A stretch of 64,000 nucleotides of DNA. It comes from an uncultured Marinobacterium sp. Lineage in GTDB: Bacteria > Pseudomonadota > Gammaproteobacteria > Pseudomonadales > Balneatricaceae. Under the pieces are notes generated by a model. It saw only the letters and a program-made list of their open reading frames with translations, did no database searches and had not been told where the DNA came from. A program made the translations under genes and the position numbers. Positions within the stretch are counted from its first letter, which is position 1, and each line of letters opens with the position of its first letter. This document shows positions 8,646 to 17,080 of the stretch, piece after piece. The stretch covers positions 50,688-114,687 of the forward strand of contig CANMWJ010000015.1 of assembly GCA_947501565.1 (NCBI GenBank), in the 5' to 3' direction.

Positions 8646-9348
8646 GTAGGTTGGCGACGAGCGAAGCGACTCCCAACAAAACAATCTTTGGGCGAGTGAT
8701 GGGTAATAGGTAATTAGGTAATAGGTGTTGGGCTTCGCTGCGCTCAGGCCAACCTACGAGTGCGGAGTGATGCCCGGCAATTGGGGGGAGGTTAACGATT
8801 GTGTTGGGAGTCGCAGGCGCTCGTCGCCAACCTATTGGAGGTGTGGCGATTTGGATTATGTGTTGACGGGATTGAGTTGGGCTTCGCTGCGCTCAGGCCA
8901 ACCTACGAGTGTGGAGTGATGTTCGGCAACTGGGCAGAGGTTAATGATTGTGTTGGGAGTCGCTGGCGCTCGTCACCAACCTACGTCAAGGTGTGGTGAT
9001 TTAGATATTGTGTTGAGGGAATGGTGTTGGGCTTTGCTGCGCTCAGGCCAACCTACGAGTATGGAGTGATGCTCGGCAATTGTGCGGAGGTTAATGATCG
9101 CGTTGGGAGTCGCTGGCGCTCGTCGCCAACCTACAGGAAGCTGGATATTGTGTTGGGCTTTGCTGCGCTCAGGCCAACCTACGAGTGGAGAGTGATGCTC
9201 AACATTGGATGGGAGGTTAACGATTGTGTTGGGAGTCGCTGGCGCTCGTCACCAACCTACAGGAAGCTGGATATTGTGTTGGGCTTTGCTGGGCTCAGAC
9301 CAACCTACGGAACAGGGTAGGTTGGCCATCACGCAGTGATGCCCAACA
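8646..9348. repeat. Tandem array of 11 REP-like elements (BIME-like)
   Basis: Eleven REP-like units at 8646, 8726, 8802, 8876, 8951, 9025, 9102, 9151, 9227, 9277 and 9317. Two forms alternate: a GGGCTTCGCTGCGCTCAGG core and a GGGAGTCGCTGGCGCTCG core, each between TGTTGG and CCAACCTAC. The spacers are conserved too, so the array is really a larger unit repeated with a period of about 149, 150 and 126 bp. Open reading frames across it are products of the repeat and not genes. It separates the dctP promoter from the end of the MocR gene. Confidence 0.85.
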
Positions 9349-9350
9349 TC

Positions 9351-10817
9351 TTAGGTCAGCCGACGGATAATCTCGGCCAAGCGATCAATACCCGGCCGGA
9401 TACGCTCTGTCGCGATGGAGGAGTAACCCAACCGGAAAAAGTTAAGCGGCGGATCATCCTGCTGGAAGTAGATATCGCCCGATTCGATCACCACGCCTTT
9501 CTCCAGCGCCAGGCGTTTCAGCTCGCGCGCATCCAAGCCTTCAGGCCCTTTGACCCAATAACAGGAGCCACCAAACACCGGCGGTTTTGCCGATTCCGGC
9601 AGGCAATCCTGTAGGGCATCGCCAACCTCCTTCCAGCGCTCCTCGTACACCTGCACGATGCTGCGGATCAGGGAGTCGTGGTAACCCCGAGCCAGGAACA
9701 GGCCGACCGCCCGTTGGTTGTTCATCGGAGGGTGGCGCAGCATCATGCGGCGGAATTCGCGTAGCTCGCGGATCAGCTCTTTGGGGCCGACGATAAAGCC
9801 AAGCCGCAAACCGGGAGACAGCGTTTTCGACAAACTACCCAGATAGATCACCCGACCGGTCTTATCCAGACTCTTCAACGCGGGCGTGGGATTATCGGCA
9901 AAGCTGGTTTCACACTCGTAGTCATCCTCGATGATCAGAAAATCATCCTGCGAGGCTTGTTCCAGCAGCTCGCGCCGCCGTTCCATCGGCATGGTGACCG
10001 TGGTGGGGAACTGGTGACTCGGGGTGGTAAAGATCAGGTCGCAGCCCTTCAGTTGATCGCCGGTTTTCAGTCCCTGTTCGTCCACCTCCAGCGAGCGGGT
10101 GGTGGCACCGGCGTAGCAGGCCATGCGCACCAGATCGGGGTAACCGGGATTTTCCAAACCGAAGGTAGAACCTTTGCTCATCAGCAGCTGCATCAGCATA
10201 TACAAACCATGCTGGGCACCTACGGTGATCAGGATCTCTTCCGGATCAGCCCAGACGGCACGGCGTGGTAACAGCCGACTGTGGATCTGCTCGATCAGCA
10301 GGGCGTCGTCATCGTCGTAACGGTCGCCCGCCCATTCGCCGATTGCGCCGACGGTGACCGATTCCTTACAACACTCCCGCCAGTGGTGGGTGGGGAACAT
10401 CTTCGGATCAAGCTGACCGTAGATAAACGGGTAGGGGTAGTCGCGCCAGCGGTGCAGCTTGTTGAGCTTGTGATCGGTGGGGCGGTGTTTCAGGTAACGA
10501 TCCCAGTCCGGCGCGTTGCCGGTGATAGTCTCGGCAGCCTCTGCATCAGGTTGGGCGCTGCTCTTCAGCATCTCCGGATTGACGAAAAATCCGGCACGGG
10601 CTTTGGAGATCAGATAACCGTCATCCAGCAGATGTTCGTAGGCCAGAATCACCGTATTACGCGATACGCCCAGCATTTCCGCCAGCTTGCGGGTCGAGGG
10701 CAACGCCAGATCGGGTGGGATATGCCCCTCGATAATGGCGCGGCTGATCTGCTCGCGAATCTGCTGCTGCAGACTGCAATCGGCATTCGGTGAGAGATGG
10801 AAGAGGTGTTGCAACAT
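9351..10817 (-). CDS. MocR-family regulator (GntR HTH plus aminotransferase-like domain)
   Basis: A 488-residue protein. Residues 10-80 form a GntR-type winged helix (LPSTRKLAEMLGVSRNTVILAYEHL). The rest is a fold-type I aminotransferase domain that binds PLP through the lysine of SLSKTLSPGLRLGFIVG, as in PdxR, TauR and GabR. These regulators sense PLP adducts of amino compounds and activate catabolic or uptake genes. Its neighbours, dctPQM and mmsA, carry the shared promoter blocks it probably recognises. GGTTCCA also occurs in its own upstream region near 10911. The effector may be an amine or amino acid; this is inference. Confidence 0.92.
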   Translation of the reverse strand: MLQHLFHLSPNADCSLQQQIREQISRAIIEGHIPPDLALPSTRKLAEMLGVSRNTVILAYEHLLDDGYLISKARAGFFVNPEMLKSSAQPDAEAAETITGNAPDWDRYLKHRPTDHKLNKLHRWRDYPYPFIYGQLDPKMFPTHHWRECCKESVTVGAIGEWAGDRYDDDDALLIEQIHSRLLPRRAVWADPEEILITVGAQHGLYMLMQLLMSKGSTFGLENPGYPDLVRMACYAGATTRSLEVDEQGLKTGDQLKGCDLIFTTPSHQFPTTVTMPMERRRELLEQASQDDFLIIEDDYECETSFADNPTPALKSLDKTGRVIYLGSLSKTLSPGLRLGFIVGPKELIRELREFRRMMLRHPPMNNQRAVGLFLARGYHDSLIRSIVQVYEERWKEVGDALQDCLPESAKPPVFGGSCYWVKGPEGLDARELKRLALEKGVVIESGDIYFQQDDPPLNFFRLGYSSIATERIRPGIDRLAEIIRRLT

Positions 10818-10942
10818 CTGATGACCCCTGAACCTGTGATTATTTTTATTATGACCTTAAAGTAGGCGCCGGGAGCATATATGAGTAGTACCAGCACTAC
10901 CAGAAATCTGGTTCCATAACGGCGCTGAGAACCCTCAAAGCC

Positions 10943-11128
10943 TTATTTCACAGGCGCTGTAAGCCAGTCGACCAGCAAGCGCACACGTCGGGGCAGCAGC
11001 CGCCGACCGGGATAAACAAGGTACATGGAGCGGTCCTGCGGTGTTAAACCTTCGATCTGTATCGGGCGCAGCTCGCCTTTGATCATATTGGTGGGCAGCG
11101 CCACCAACGACAGCGCGCTGATGTTCCA
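10943..11128 (-). pseudogene. LysR-family regulator remnant, C-terminal 60 residues only
   Basis: The minus strand encodes a LysR C-terminal end (LSLVALPTNMIKGELRPI, then MYLVYPGRRLLPRRVRLLVDWL) with its stop at 10943, but the coding sequence breaks off near 11128, where unrelated opposite-strand coding begins. The whole DNA-binding half is missing. Together with the next entry it marks a deletion that removed the 5' halves of a divergent regulator/target pair. Confidence 0.8.
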
Positions 11129-11330
11129 GGCCCCTTATTACACCGAAAGCGATCGCGGCCTGATCCCGGAGTACGACAATCAGTTCAATCTGGCATCCTG
11201 GAAAGGTTGGCTTACCTATGACGCCCAGACAGGTGCGGCGGCACAGGATAAGCCGGTGCTGATGGTGGCCTCTGAAGCTATGGCGTTGCCGGATGGTGCA
11301 AAAGCCTATCAGGAGAAAGCGCTGAAATAA
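11121..11330 (+). pseudogene. Alpha/beta hydrolase remnant
   Basis: About 68 codons on the plus strand (QAPYYTESDRGLIPEYDNQF ... DKPVLMVASEAMALPDGAKA) resemble the C-terminal third of dienelactone-hydrolase or YcjY-like alpha/beta hydrolases. The nucleophile region is gone, and a TAA at 11328 stops before the usual histidine segment. The 5' break coincides with the end of the LysR remnant. Non-functional. From here to 11516 nothing else is seen. Confidence 0.65.
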
Positions 11331-11516
11331 TCACTGTCCTTTTAATAATGCAGACACCTTCTAATAGGCGATGTCTGCTATCGGCACAAAGGAGTCATGA
11401 GGACTCACGAAAATTGTGTTTAATTTCAACCTCTGTGAAATTTGGAAACGGACATTAGTGCCCCATAGTAAAAAACTTGAAATCCGTATTACCATGGGGC
11501 GAATAAATTTTAGCTT

Positions 11517-12023
11517 TCAGCCCTGAGCAAGAAACGCCTCATGGTAAGTTACCTCGCCTTTTGCTACCTCGCCATCGAAAGACAACGCCTGAAAGTATTC
11601 TTGTGGAACACCTGGCAGAACAAGGTTTGTGTTGGCTTCAAAACCAAAGCGACTGTAATAATCCGGCTCTCCCAGCAAGACGCAACCGGATGCTCCCTGC
11701 AATTTCAATAAAGTCAACACTTCATTCATGAGTAGTGATCCGATGCTTTTTCCTTGCTGCTCAGGAACAACCGACAGAGGACCAAGCCCATACCAATTCT
11801 GACTACTGTCTGTGATGACTACCGGTGAAACAGCAACATGTCCGACAACAACCCCGTCTAATTCAGCTACGAGCGAGACTGACAACTGCTGTGCTTTTCG
11901 TAGCTCGTTAATGATGTGATGCTCTGTATGGCTGCTATGGGAAGCATTCCGGAAAGCAGACCGGGTCACAGCTTCTATAGCTGATTCGTCACTCGGGATT
12001 TCACTGCGTATGTTTATTTTCAT
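11517..12023 (-). CDS. GNAT-family N-acetyltransferase
   Basis: A 168-residue GNAT protein from the ATG at 12023 (MKINIRSEIPSDESAIEAV); an in-frame GTG at 12062 is possible, but neither start has a strong ribosome site. The acetyl-CoA-binding motif A is LGPLSVVPEQQGKSIGSLLM, and the C-terminal CVLLGEPDYYSRFGFE matches the YhbS-like predicted acetyltransferases. It follows rsgA on the same strand by 86 bases and is probably co-transcribed with it under the leader at 13.2-13.4 kb. Substrate unknown. Confidence 0.85.
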   Translation of the reverse strand: MKINIRSEIPSDESAIEAVTRSAFRNASHSSHTEHHIINELRKAQQLSVSLVAELDGVVVGHVAVSPVVITDSSQNWYGLGPLSVVPEQQGKSIGSLLMNEVLTLLKLQGASGCVLLGEPDYYSRFGFEANTNLVLPGVPQEYFQALSFDGEVAKGEVTYHEAFLAQG

Positions 12024-12109
12024 ATTTTGAAACTCGTTGCATAACTGCGGATTCTGCGACACTGAAGATTCAGTGCGCAGAACTAGGTTATTAATAGTTA
12101 AAGTACTGG

Positions 12110-13153
12110 TTACCGACCTTTCTTACGGAACCTTGCTTCGCTTTGTACTGCACGATAGAAACGACTTTTTGAGCGGTCTCTTGCCCGTTTCTCTGCGAGG
12201 CTGGCACCATTGTGTGCCTGTTCACGCATCAGCTTGAGGTAGTTTGACAGGCGGCGCTGATCAATCTGTGATGCTTTAAGGGCCACCTGTACTGCACAAC
12301 CAGGCTCAGAATGATGCTGGCAATCGCTGTAACGACACTGTGCAGACAGTGCATCGATGTCGGCAAAAGTCTCCTGTAGACCCGATTCGCAATCAGCCAG
12401 CTGTAGCTCACGCATGCCCGGTGTATCCAGCAAAATACCGCTGTTCGGCATCAGGTGCAGCGTACGGGAGGTAGTCGTATGCCTGCCTTTATTGTCTGAA
12501 TTCCTGGCTGATGCTGTCTGCTGAGCCGCCTGACCCAGCAAGGTGTTAACAAGGGTTGATTTACCAACGCCAGAAGATCCAAGAACAGCTACGGTATTAC
12601 CAAGTCGGCACCAGGGCTCCAATACCCGTACGCTATTGGCATCAAGTGCATTGATCGCTTCAACCATGAGCAATGGATCAAGGGCCTGAATTTGGCGTAG
12701 ATAGCTGGCTGGATCGATACATTCATCCGACTTGGTTAACACCACCACAGCTTCTGCACCTGCTTCTTTGGTCAAGGCCAGATAGCGCTCGATCCGATTC
12801 AGGGAGAAATTGTGGTTCAGCGAAGTGGTCACGAACACCGTATCAACGTTGGCAGCAATCAGCTGCTCGGAGACTTTGCTGCCAGACGCCTTACGTGAGA
12901 ATCGTGACAGACGGTCCAGTGCACGATGAAAAGCCCCATCGCCGTTCAATAGAATCCAGTCGCCGACTGTTAGAACAGGCATCTTCGCTGTGAGGGATAA
13001 GTCCTGCTTGCCTTGTTCGGTATAAAGTTCAAGATACGATCGATGCTGCGCGATAATTCTGGCAGGAACGTACTGCGTACACTCTTCAAGTGTGATTTGT
13101 TGCTGGAAAAAAGGAGTCCATCCCAGTTGGGACAGAGAATAAACTGTAGTCAT
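12110..13153 (-). CDS. rsgA: Ribosome small-subunit-dependent GTPase A (RsgA/YjeQ family)
   Basis: A 347-residue circularly permuted GTPase that helps late 30S maturation. After an N-terminal OB-fold region come the permuted G motifs: TKSD-type G4 (LTKSDE), P-loop GSSGVGKSTLVNTLLG, and LDTPGMREL (G3). The C-terminal zinc site reads CRYSDCQHHSEPGC. The ATG at 13153 was chosen because AGGGG precedes it; a codon further upstream lacks a site. Placement with an acetyltransferase and behind an attenuator-like leader suggests an accessory, conditionally expressed copy, whereas the housekeeping rsgA of related bacteria usually sits near orn. That role is inference. Confidence 0.93.
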   Translation of the reverse strand: MTTVYSLSQLGWTPFFQQQITLEECTQYVPARIIAQHRSYLELYTEQGKQDLSLTAKMPVLTVGDWILLNGDGAFHRALDRLSRFSRKASGSKVSEQLIAANVDTVFVTTSLNHNFSLNRIERYLALTKEAGAEAVVVLTKSDECIDPASYLRQIQALDPLLMVEAINALDANSVRVLEPWCRLGNTVAVLGSSGVGKSTLVNTLLGQAAQQTASARNSDNKGRHTTTSRTLHLMPNSGILLDTPGMRELQLADCESGLQETFADIDALSAQCRYSDCQHHSEPGCAVQVALKASQIDQRRLSNYLKLMREQAHNGASLAEKRARDRSKSRFYRAVQSEARFRKKGR

Positions 13154-13220
13154 AAGAACCCCTGACGCATACAAAAGTAGCGTCCGATAAATGATTCATC
13201 GGGGGCAAAGACGCCCCGGC

Positions 13221-13272
13221 TTAAAAACCGGGCAGAGAAATCAGGTTAAGCGAATTTCAGCTTACTGCCCGG
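13221..13272 (-). terminator. Leader terminator / attenuator before rsgA
   Basis: In the transcribed direction, CCGGGCAG (13272-13265) pairs perfectly with CTGCCCGG (13235-13228), followed at once by TTTTT. The 5' arm lies inside codons 7-10 of the leader ORF, so a translating ribosome would open it. Downstream, CCGGG (near 13219-13215) can pair instead with CCCGG of the 3' arm, and GGGGC/GCCCC (13217-13202) forms a further hairpin, giving mutually exclusive structures. Confidence 0.65.
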
Positions 13273-13292
13273 AAGGTTTTGACTACAATCAT
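13257..13292 (-). CDS. Putative 11-residue leader peptide before rsgA
   Basis: ATG ATT GTA ... AGC TGA encodes MIVVKTFRAVS. A GGAGGG ribosome site lies 5 bases before the ATG, stronger than those of most neighbouring genes. The last codons form the 5' arm of the leader terminator. This is the arrangement expected for translation-coupled attenuation, for example sensing ribosome stalling or translation status. No homologue is recalled; the peptide has no obvious run of one regulatory amino acid. Confidence 0.55.
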   Translation of the reverse strand: MIVVKTFRAVS

Positions 13293-13318
13293 GTTTACCC
13301 TCCAGCGTGATATTGGTT

Positions 13319-13359
13319 ATTCAGGAGGCTGAATTTATCAGAAGTTGCTAGCTTGTCAA
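13319..13359 (-). promoter_or_regulatory. Sigma-70 promoter and palindrome for the rsgA leader transcript
   Basis: TTGACA (13359-13354), 16-base spacer, TAAATT (13337-13332). A perfect palindrome ATTCAG-CCTC-CTGAAT (13334-13319) overlaps the -10 region and predicted start point and could be a repressor site. Confidence 0.65.
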
Positions 13360-13621
13360 GGATATTCTTATGCTCGCATCTGGCGCTCACTGCGAATTTG
13401 AAGTGAGTACTGAGGTCCGCTTTCAGGAAATTTGACTTGATGAGTAGCGTCCCAGAATATTGAACGCAGGTGTCGCCTTTGGGTCGACAGCGGACAACCT
13501 TAGCTGCGATGTGGCCTTACAAACAATGCCAAACCAAGTCTGAGAGAGCACAACCCATAAACCTGGTTCAGCAAACAACGCTGACTTGCTGAACAAGACG
13601 ATCTGTTCCACACTCCGCAGC

Positions 13622-13948
13622 ATGATCAAGGACAAAACCGAAGCGCTGCTTCATATTCTTTCCTACCACGACGATTGGGATGATGCGATTGCCTATCTGT
13701 TGAGTTCAACAGAGGAGTGCGTACCCATTGCCGCTTCAAAAACCGCACTGATTCAGGTGCTCAGCAAATACGTATCGGGTGCTATCTGTTCTGATGATCT
13801 GGAGGAGTGGGCCGGTTTTATCGAGATGAGCGACGATATCGATCACAGTGCGATTGAGGATTATCTCTACGCCTTATCGAATCCCGAACTTATGGGTGAG
13901 ATCACGGTAGATAAGGCATCACAGATGATTGAGCTGCTGAGTGAATGA
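13622..13948 (+). CDS. Small acidic protein of unknown function
   Basis: A 108-residue, mostly helical, acidic protein (MIKDKTEALLHILSYHDDWD ... DDLEEWAGFIEMSDDIDHSA ... MIELLSE). Not recognised; the size and acidity resemble small immunity-type or regulatory proteins, but no toxin gene is adjacent. The ATG at 13622 is preferred to a TTG at 13586, although neither has a clear ribosome site. The upstream 13360-13621 stretch holds a degenerate copy of a GTCCGC-type repeat (GGGTCGACAGCGGAC near 13480) and nothing else recognisable. It converges on the PsiE-like gene. Confidence 0.55.
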   Translation: MIKDKTEALLHILSYHDDWDDAIAYLLSSTEECVPIAASKTALIQVLSKYVSGAICSDDLEEWAGFIEMSDDIDHSAIEDYLYALSNPELMGEITVDKASQMIELLSE

Positions 13949-13964
13949 GCCACCGCGGTGGCTC
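13947..13964. terminator. Perfect 18-bp palindrome between convergent genes
   Basis: GAGCCACC-GCGGTGGCTC, overlapping the stop codon at 13946-13948 and ending 14 bases before the stop of the facing gene. It has no long T run, so it is a weak bidirectional terminator at best. Confidence 0.5.
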
Positions 13965-13977
13965 TTGAGTGTGAGTG

Positions 13978-14418
13978 TCAGTCTTCATGCAGTTTTGACG
14001 GGATTTTATGAATCAGCCAGTAGCCGACGCTCATGGCCAGTGCCACCGCCGCTAACCCGTAAATATAGGGCGGTGTGATCTCTTCAAAGTCCAGAACAAT
14101 GACCTTCCTGGCAACTGCCATCAGTGCTGTCGCCATCACGATTTTTACATGGATCACATCATCCCTGAGATAGATGGTGATGTTGATCAGTATCTCAATG
14201 GCGATCAAAACTGCCATAAATGCACCGAACGTCGCCAACATGTCCGAGATCGTGAGGATAAAGACCGGTGGCTTGTTCAGCTTTTCATAGATGGTCCAGG
14301 CAACATCAATCACCCCCATGATGATGACGAACACCATCATGATAGACAGCAGTCTGACGCTGAACCTGACCGCAGAATAGAGTTTGTTGGTCAGCGCATC
14401 ATCGGTGTATTTTTTCAT
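13978..14418 (-). CDS. PsiE-like phosphate-starvation-inducible membrane protein
   Basis: A 146-residue protein with four membrane helices (LLSIMMVFVIIMGVIDVAW; MLATFGAFMAVLIAIEILIN; VIHVKIVMATALMAVARKVI; IYGLAAVALAMSVGYWLI). The order and the ARKVIVLDF segment match the PsiE superfamily, whose biochemical role is unknown; E. coli psiE responds to phosphate and cAMP. The start is set at 14418 (MKKYTDDALTNK). The gene lies 54 bases after a universal stress gene on the same strand and is probably co-transcribed with it. Confidence 0.8.
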   Translation of the reverse strand: MKKYTDDALTNKLYSAVRFSVRLLSIMMVFVIIMGVIDVAWTIYEKLNKPPVFILTISDMLATFGAFMAVLIAIEILINITIYLRDDVIHVKIVMATALMAVARKVIVLDFEEITPPYIYGLAAVALAMSVGYWLIHKIPSKLHED

Positions 14419-14472
14419 AAACAATCCCCGTTAATCGATGCATCCGTGCAGCTGGTTGATGGGCGGATCTGG

Positions 14473-15393
14473 TTAAAGTACCGGGGAGACAAATCCCGGA
14501 GGTTTAAGCGCGATTACGGGTGAGTCGATCGACAGCAGGATATCTTCTGCGGTATTCCCGATCAGATAACCGCTCAGCCCCGAACGGGCAAAGGTGCCCA
14601 TAATCAGCGCCTTAGGCCGACTGATATTGACGTAGTTGGCTATCGAATCGACAGCGTCCCCTTTGATCAGCAGGTGCTCAAACTCGCCGTGCTTGGAGAG
14701 AAACTCTTTCATCAGCTCAGACTGCCGTTCGGTCTCCAGAGTGATCATCTCGGCCAGATCTATATCATTTACCTTCAGAAATGGACTGTTGCGCAGCGCG
14801 TCCTCACCGTTGAGTTTCCAGCAGGAGATAACGGTGATCTCCAGATCTAGCTGATGCGCCAGCTGCTTGGACGCATCCATAATCTTGTCATTCAGGGCAC
14901 GACCCTCTTGGGTGTACTCCAGATCCAGATCGATCGCGGCAAACAGCTGATTGCTTTGGTTCAGCGCTGCGTTGCGCAGTATCCAGATAGGCGTCTGGGT
15001 TTTTCTGAGCAGGTGCAGGTCCAGACTGTGTAAACGCTGGTGATGGATATCCTGCGTTTTGACGATGATGTCGAAGTCACCCTCGACACTCTCTTTGATG
15101 ATCTCAATAAACTTAACGCCGGTTCTGATCCTGATGGCTAACTCCGCACCTTTATAGTTGGCGAGCTGCGCTTCGATATAGCTGCGTGTGCGTTCAAGCA
15201 GTTCCTGTTTTACGGCTTCATTTTTCTTCTGACTGAATATCCCATAGCCGGGGATATCGCTGTCATCGATCACCAGCAGTACTTCGATAAAGGCGTTGTT
15301 TTCACGCGACAGCCTGGCACACATCTCAAATGCGGGATCGTCGAGGATGAGGAAACCACGATTGACTACAAACAGAATCTTTTTGAGTTTCAT
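14473..15393 (-). CDS. Tandem-domain universal stress protein, UspE-like
   Basis: A 306-residue cytoplasmic protein made of two Usp domains. Domain 1 starts MKLKKILFVVNRGFLILDDP; domain 2 starts FAAIDLDLEYTQEGRALNDK and ends with the nucleotide-loop pattern MGTFARSGLSGYLIGNTAED-ILLSIDSPVIAL. UspE-like proteins help survival of stress and influence motility. The start at 15393 follows GGGAG; an earlier in-frame ATG at 15420 is less likely. First gene of a two-gene unit with the PsiE-like gene, divergent from the NhaR-like regulator. Confidence 0.88.
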   Translation of the reverse strand: MKLKKILFVVNRGFLILDDPAFEMCARLSRENNAFIEVLLVIDDSDIPGYGIFSQKKNEAVKQELLERTRSYIEAQLANYKGAELAIRIRTGVKFIEIIKESVEGDFDIIVKTQDIHHQRLHSLDLHLLRKTQTPIWILRNAALNQSNQLFAAIDLDLEYTQEGRALNDKIMDASKQLAHQLDLEITVISCWKLNGEDALRNSPFLKVNDIDLAEMITLETERQSELMKEFLSKHGEFEHLLIKGDAVDSIANYVNISRPKALIMGTFARSGLSGYLIGNTAEDILLSIDSPVIALKPPGFVSPVL

Positions 15394-15639
15394 AGCAACT
15401 CCCGGATTGGATAGGGTCATTCGATGCTAGCAAAACCGATTTCGAAGATGATTCGTAAATATGGGAGGACGTCTCCAAATAATTCGATGAGTCGTTTTCC
15501 GCGGGCCTGGGAATGGGGGCTGGGGGCGCTGGATCTGCCAAGAATTCATTTGACAAAACACCTACTGGATATAACCTACTAAACTAGTCGGGTATGTTTT
15601 TGGCCTGCTGTTTCCGTATCCTGTTATGGAGCTAACACC

Positions 15640-16536
15640 TTGAAACCATTGAACTTAAAGCATCTCTACTATTTCTGGCTTACCGCGCGCGAAGGTTCGA
15701 TCACGCAAGCGTGCGAGATTGTGGATCTAGCGCCACAAACGCTGAGCACACAGATCTCAACGCTGGAAGAGAACGTGGAGCACATGCTGTTCAAGCGCGA
15801 AGGGCGCAATCTGGTGATGACGCCGATGGGGAAACAGGTGTTCGCGTACGCCAACAAGATTTTTGATATCACCTCACAGCTTGAAGAGGTGTTGCAGCAA
15901 TCACCCGACAGCCGTGCCATCGACTTCTCGGTGGGTATCGCATCCACCGTACACAAAATACTTGCGTGGAAAGTGATTAAACCGGCGATGGAGATCCCCA
16001 ATGAGGTGCAGCTGGTGTGTAAAACCGCCTGTGCCAGCGACCTGTTGCTGCAATTGAAACAGAAGAAGATCGATCTGCTGATCTCCGATTATCTGCCCCA
16101 CGAGTGTGACCGGGATGGCCTGACGGCGCATAAACTGCTGAGTACGCCCATGTCCTTTTTCTACACCAAAGGGGAGGAGGCGGATCGGATGAAGGCGACG
16201 TTTCCTGCTAGCCTGAGCGAGGCTAGTTTCCTCAGCTATGGTCGCCAAACACCCTATCTGGGCAAACTGAAAGACTGGTTTAAGGTCAACGGTATCAAGC
16301 TCAATATCAAAGCGGAGATCGACGACAGTGCGCTGCTCAAAGTGCTGGGTCAGGCAGGGGAGGGGTTCTTCTCGGCACCGTCGGTGATCGCCAATGAGAT
16401 CTGTGAGCAATACAACGTGGAGGTCATCGGTGTGGCGGAGACGATTACCGAAGATCTGTACGCGTTATACCGCGATAACAGCATGATCAATCCCGCGCTT
16501 GAGCAGCTTCTGAACTTCGAAGCGCAGGAAGCCTGA
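15640..16536 (+). CDS. nhaR: LysR-family regulator, NhaR-like
   Basis: A 298-residue LysR protein. The N-terminus LNLKHLYYFWLTAREGSITQ, the PQTLSTQISTLEE recognition helix and LFKREGRNL are very close to E. coli NhaR, which activates the Na/H antiporter gene nhaA and senses sodium. The effector domain also matches NhaR along its length (DLLISDYLPH, GRQTPYLGKLKDWF). A TTG start with GGAG upstream is used. No antiporter gene is next to it: the divergent genes encode a universal stress protein and a PsiE-like membrane protein, possible targets in an osmotic or sodium response. Confidence 0.85.
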   Translation: MKPLNLKHLYYFWLTAREGSITQACEIVDLAPQTLSTQISTLEENVEHMLFKREGRNLVMTPMGKQVFAYANKIFDITSQLEEVLQQSPDSRAIDFSVGIASTVHKILAWKVIKPAMEIPNEVQLVCKTACASDLLLQLKQKKIDLLISDYLPHECDRDGLTAHKLLSTPMSFFYTKGEEADRMKATFPASLSEASFLSYGRQTPYLGKLKDWFKVNGIKLNIKAEIDDSALLKVLGQAGEGFFSAPSVIANEICEQYNVEVIGVAETITEDLYALYRDNSMINPALEQLLNFEAQEA

Positions 16537-16630
16537 GACCACATAACCACAGGGAATATGGTGGTAAGGTAGGAATGTGAGAGCAGCCGGGGCTCCGGCG
16601 CTCTCTTTGCCTATCGCTGTTCTCTGATAG

Positions 16631-17080
16631 CTAACCGATATCCATCTGATAGGTCTGCCAATGGGTCTTGGTGGCAACCCGGTCATAGACGGCACGTGCC
16701 CGGTAGTTGTTCTCTGCCGTAATCCAACGCACAAACGGCCAGCCATGTGCTTTGGCTGCGTCATTCAGTGCGTCAAACATCGCATCTATGGCGCCATTGC
16801 CACGGTAGTGCGGCTGGATATAGAGATCATCCAGAAACCCAACAACCGTTCCACGCAGGGGGGAGGGCATTTCACGGTAGTGCATCAGGCCCACGCCGTT
16901 GCCCTGTTCATCTTTGGCGATCAGCGCGTAAAACGGATTCTTGCTGTCAAAAATCCAGGACCAAACCGTATCCAAAGTTTTCTGGTCGAGTGGCATGTTG
17001 TAGAACTTGCCGTAGGCCCGATACAGGGATTTCCATTCGGTGTAGTCGTCACGATCCAGTTGTGTGATTGCGAGTGTCAT
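16631..17080 (-). CDS. GNAT-family N-acetyltransferase
   Basis: A 149-residue GNAT protein starting MTLAITQLDRDDYTEWKSL. Motif A is FLDDLYIQPHYRGNGAIDAM, with the C-terminal WITAENNYRARAVYDRVA typical of aminoglycoside-type or polyamine-type GNATs. The ATG at 17080 overlaps the stop of the preceding gene as ATGA, so the two GNAT genes are translationally coupled. Target unknown. Confidence 0.88.
   Translation of the reverse strand: MTLAITQLDRDDYTEWKSLYRAYGKFYNMPLDQKTLDTVWSWIFDSKNPFYALIAKDEQGNGVGLMHYREMPSPLRGTVVGFLDDLYIQPHYRGNGAIDAMFDALNDAAKAHGWPFVRWITAENNYRARAVYDRVATKTHWQTYQMDIG

Noticed and set aside
8725..9320. Short proteins with repeated LGFAALRPTYE and VGSRWRSSPTY segments
   Set aside because: They are translations of the REP array; similar peptides come from REP copies at 49.4 kb and 61.3 kb.
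8646..9348. Possible CRISPR array because of regularly spaced repeats
   Set aside because: The spacers are themselves conserved between units, the repeats alternate between two forms, and no cas genes are present.
13423..13635. A 70-codon minus-strand ORF
   Set aside because: It covers a degenerate repeat and the start of the plus-strand gene at 13622, with no ribosome site.
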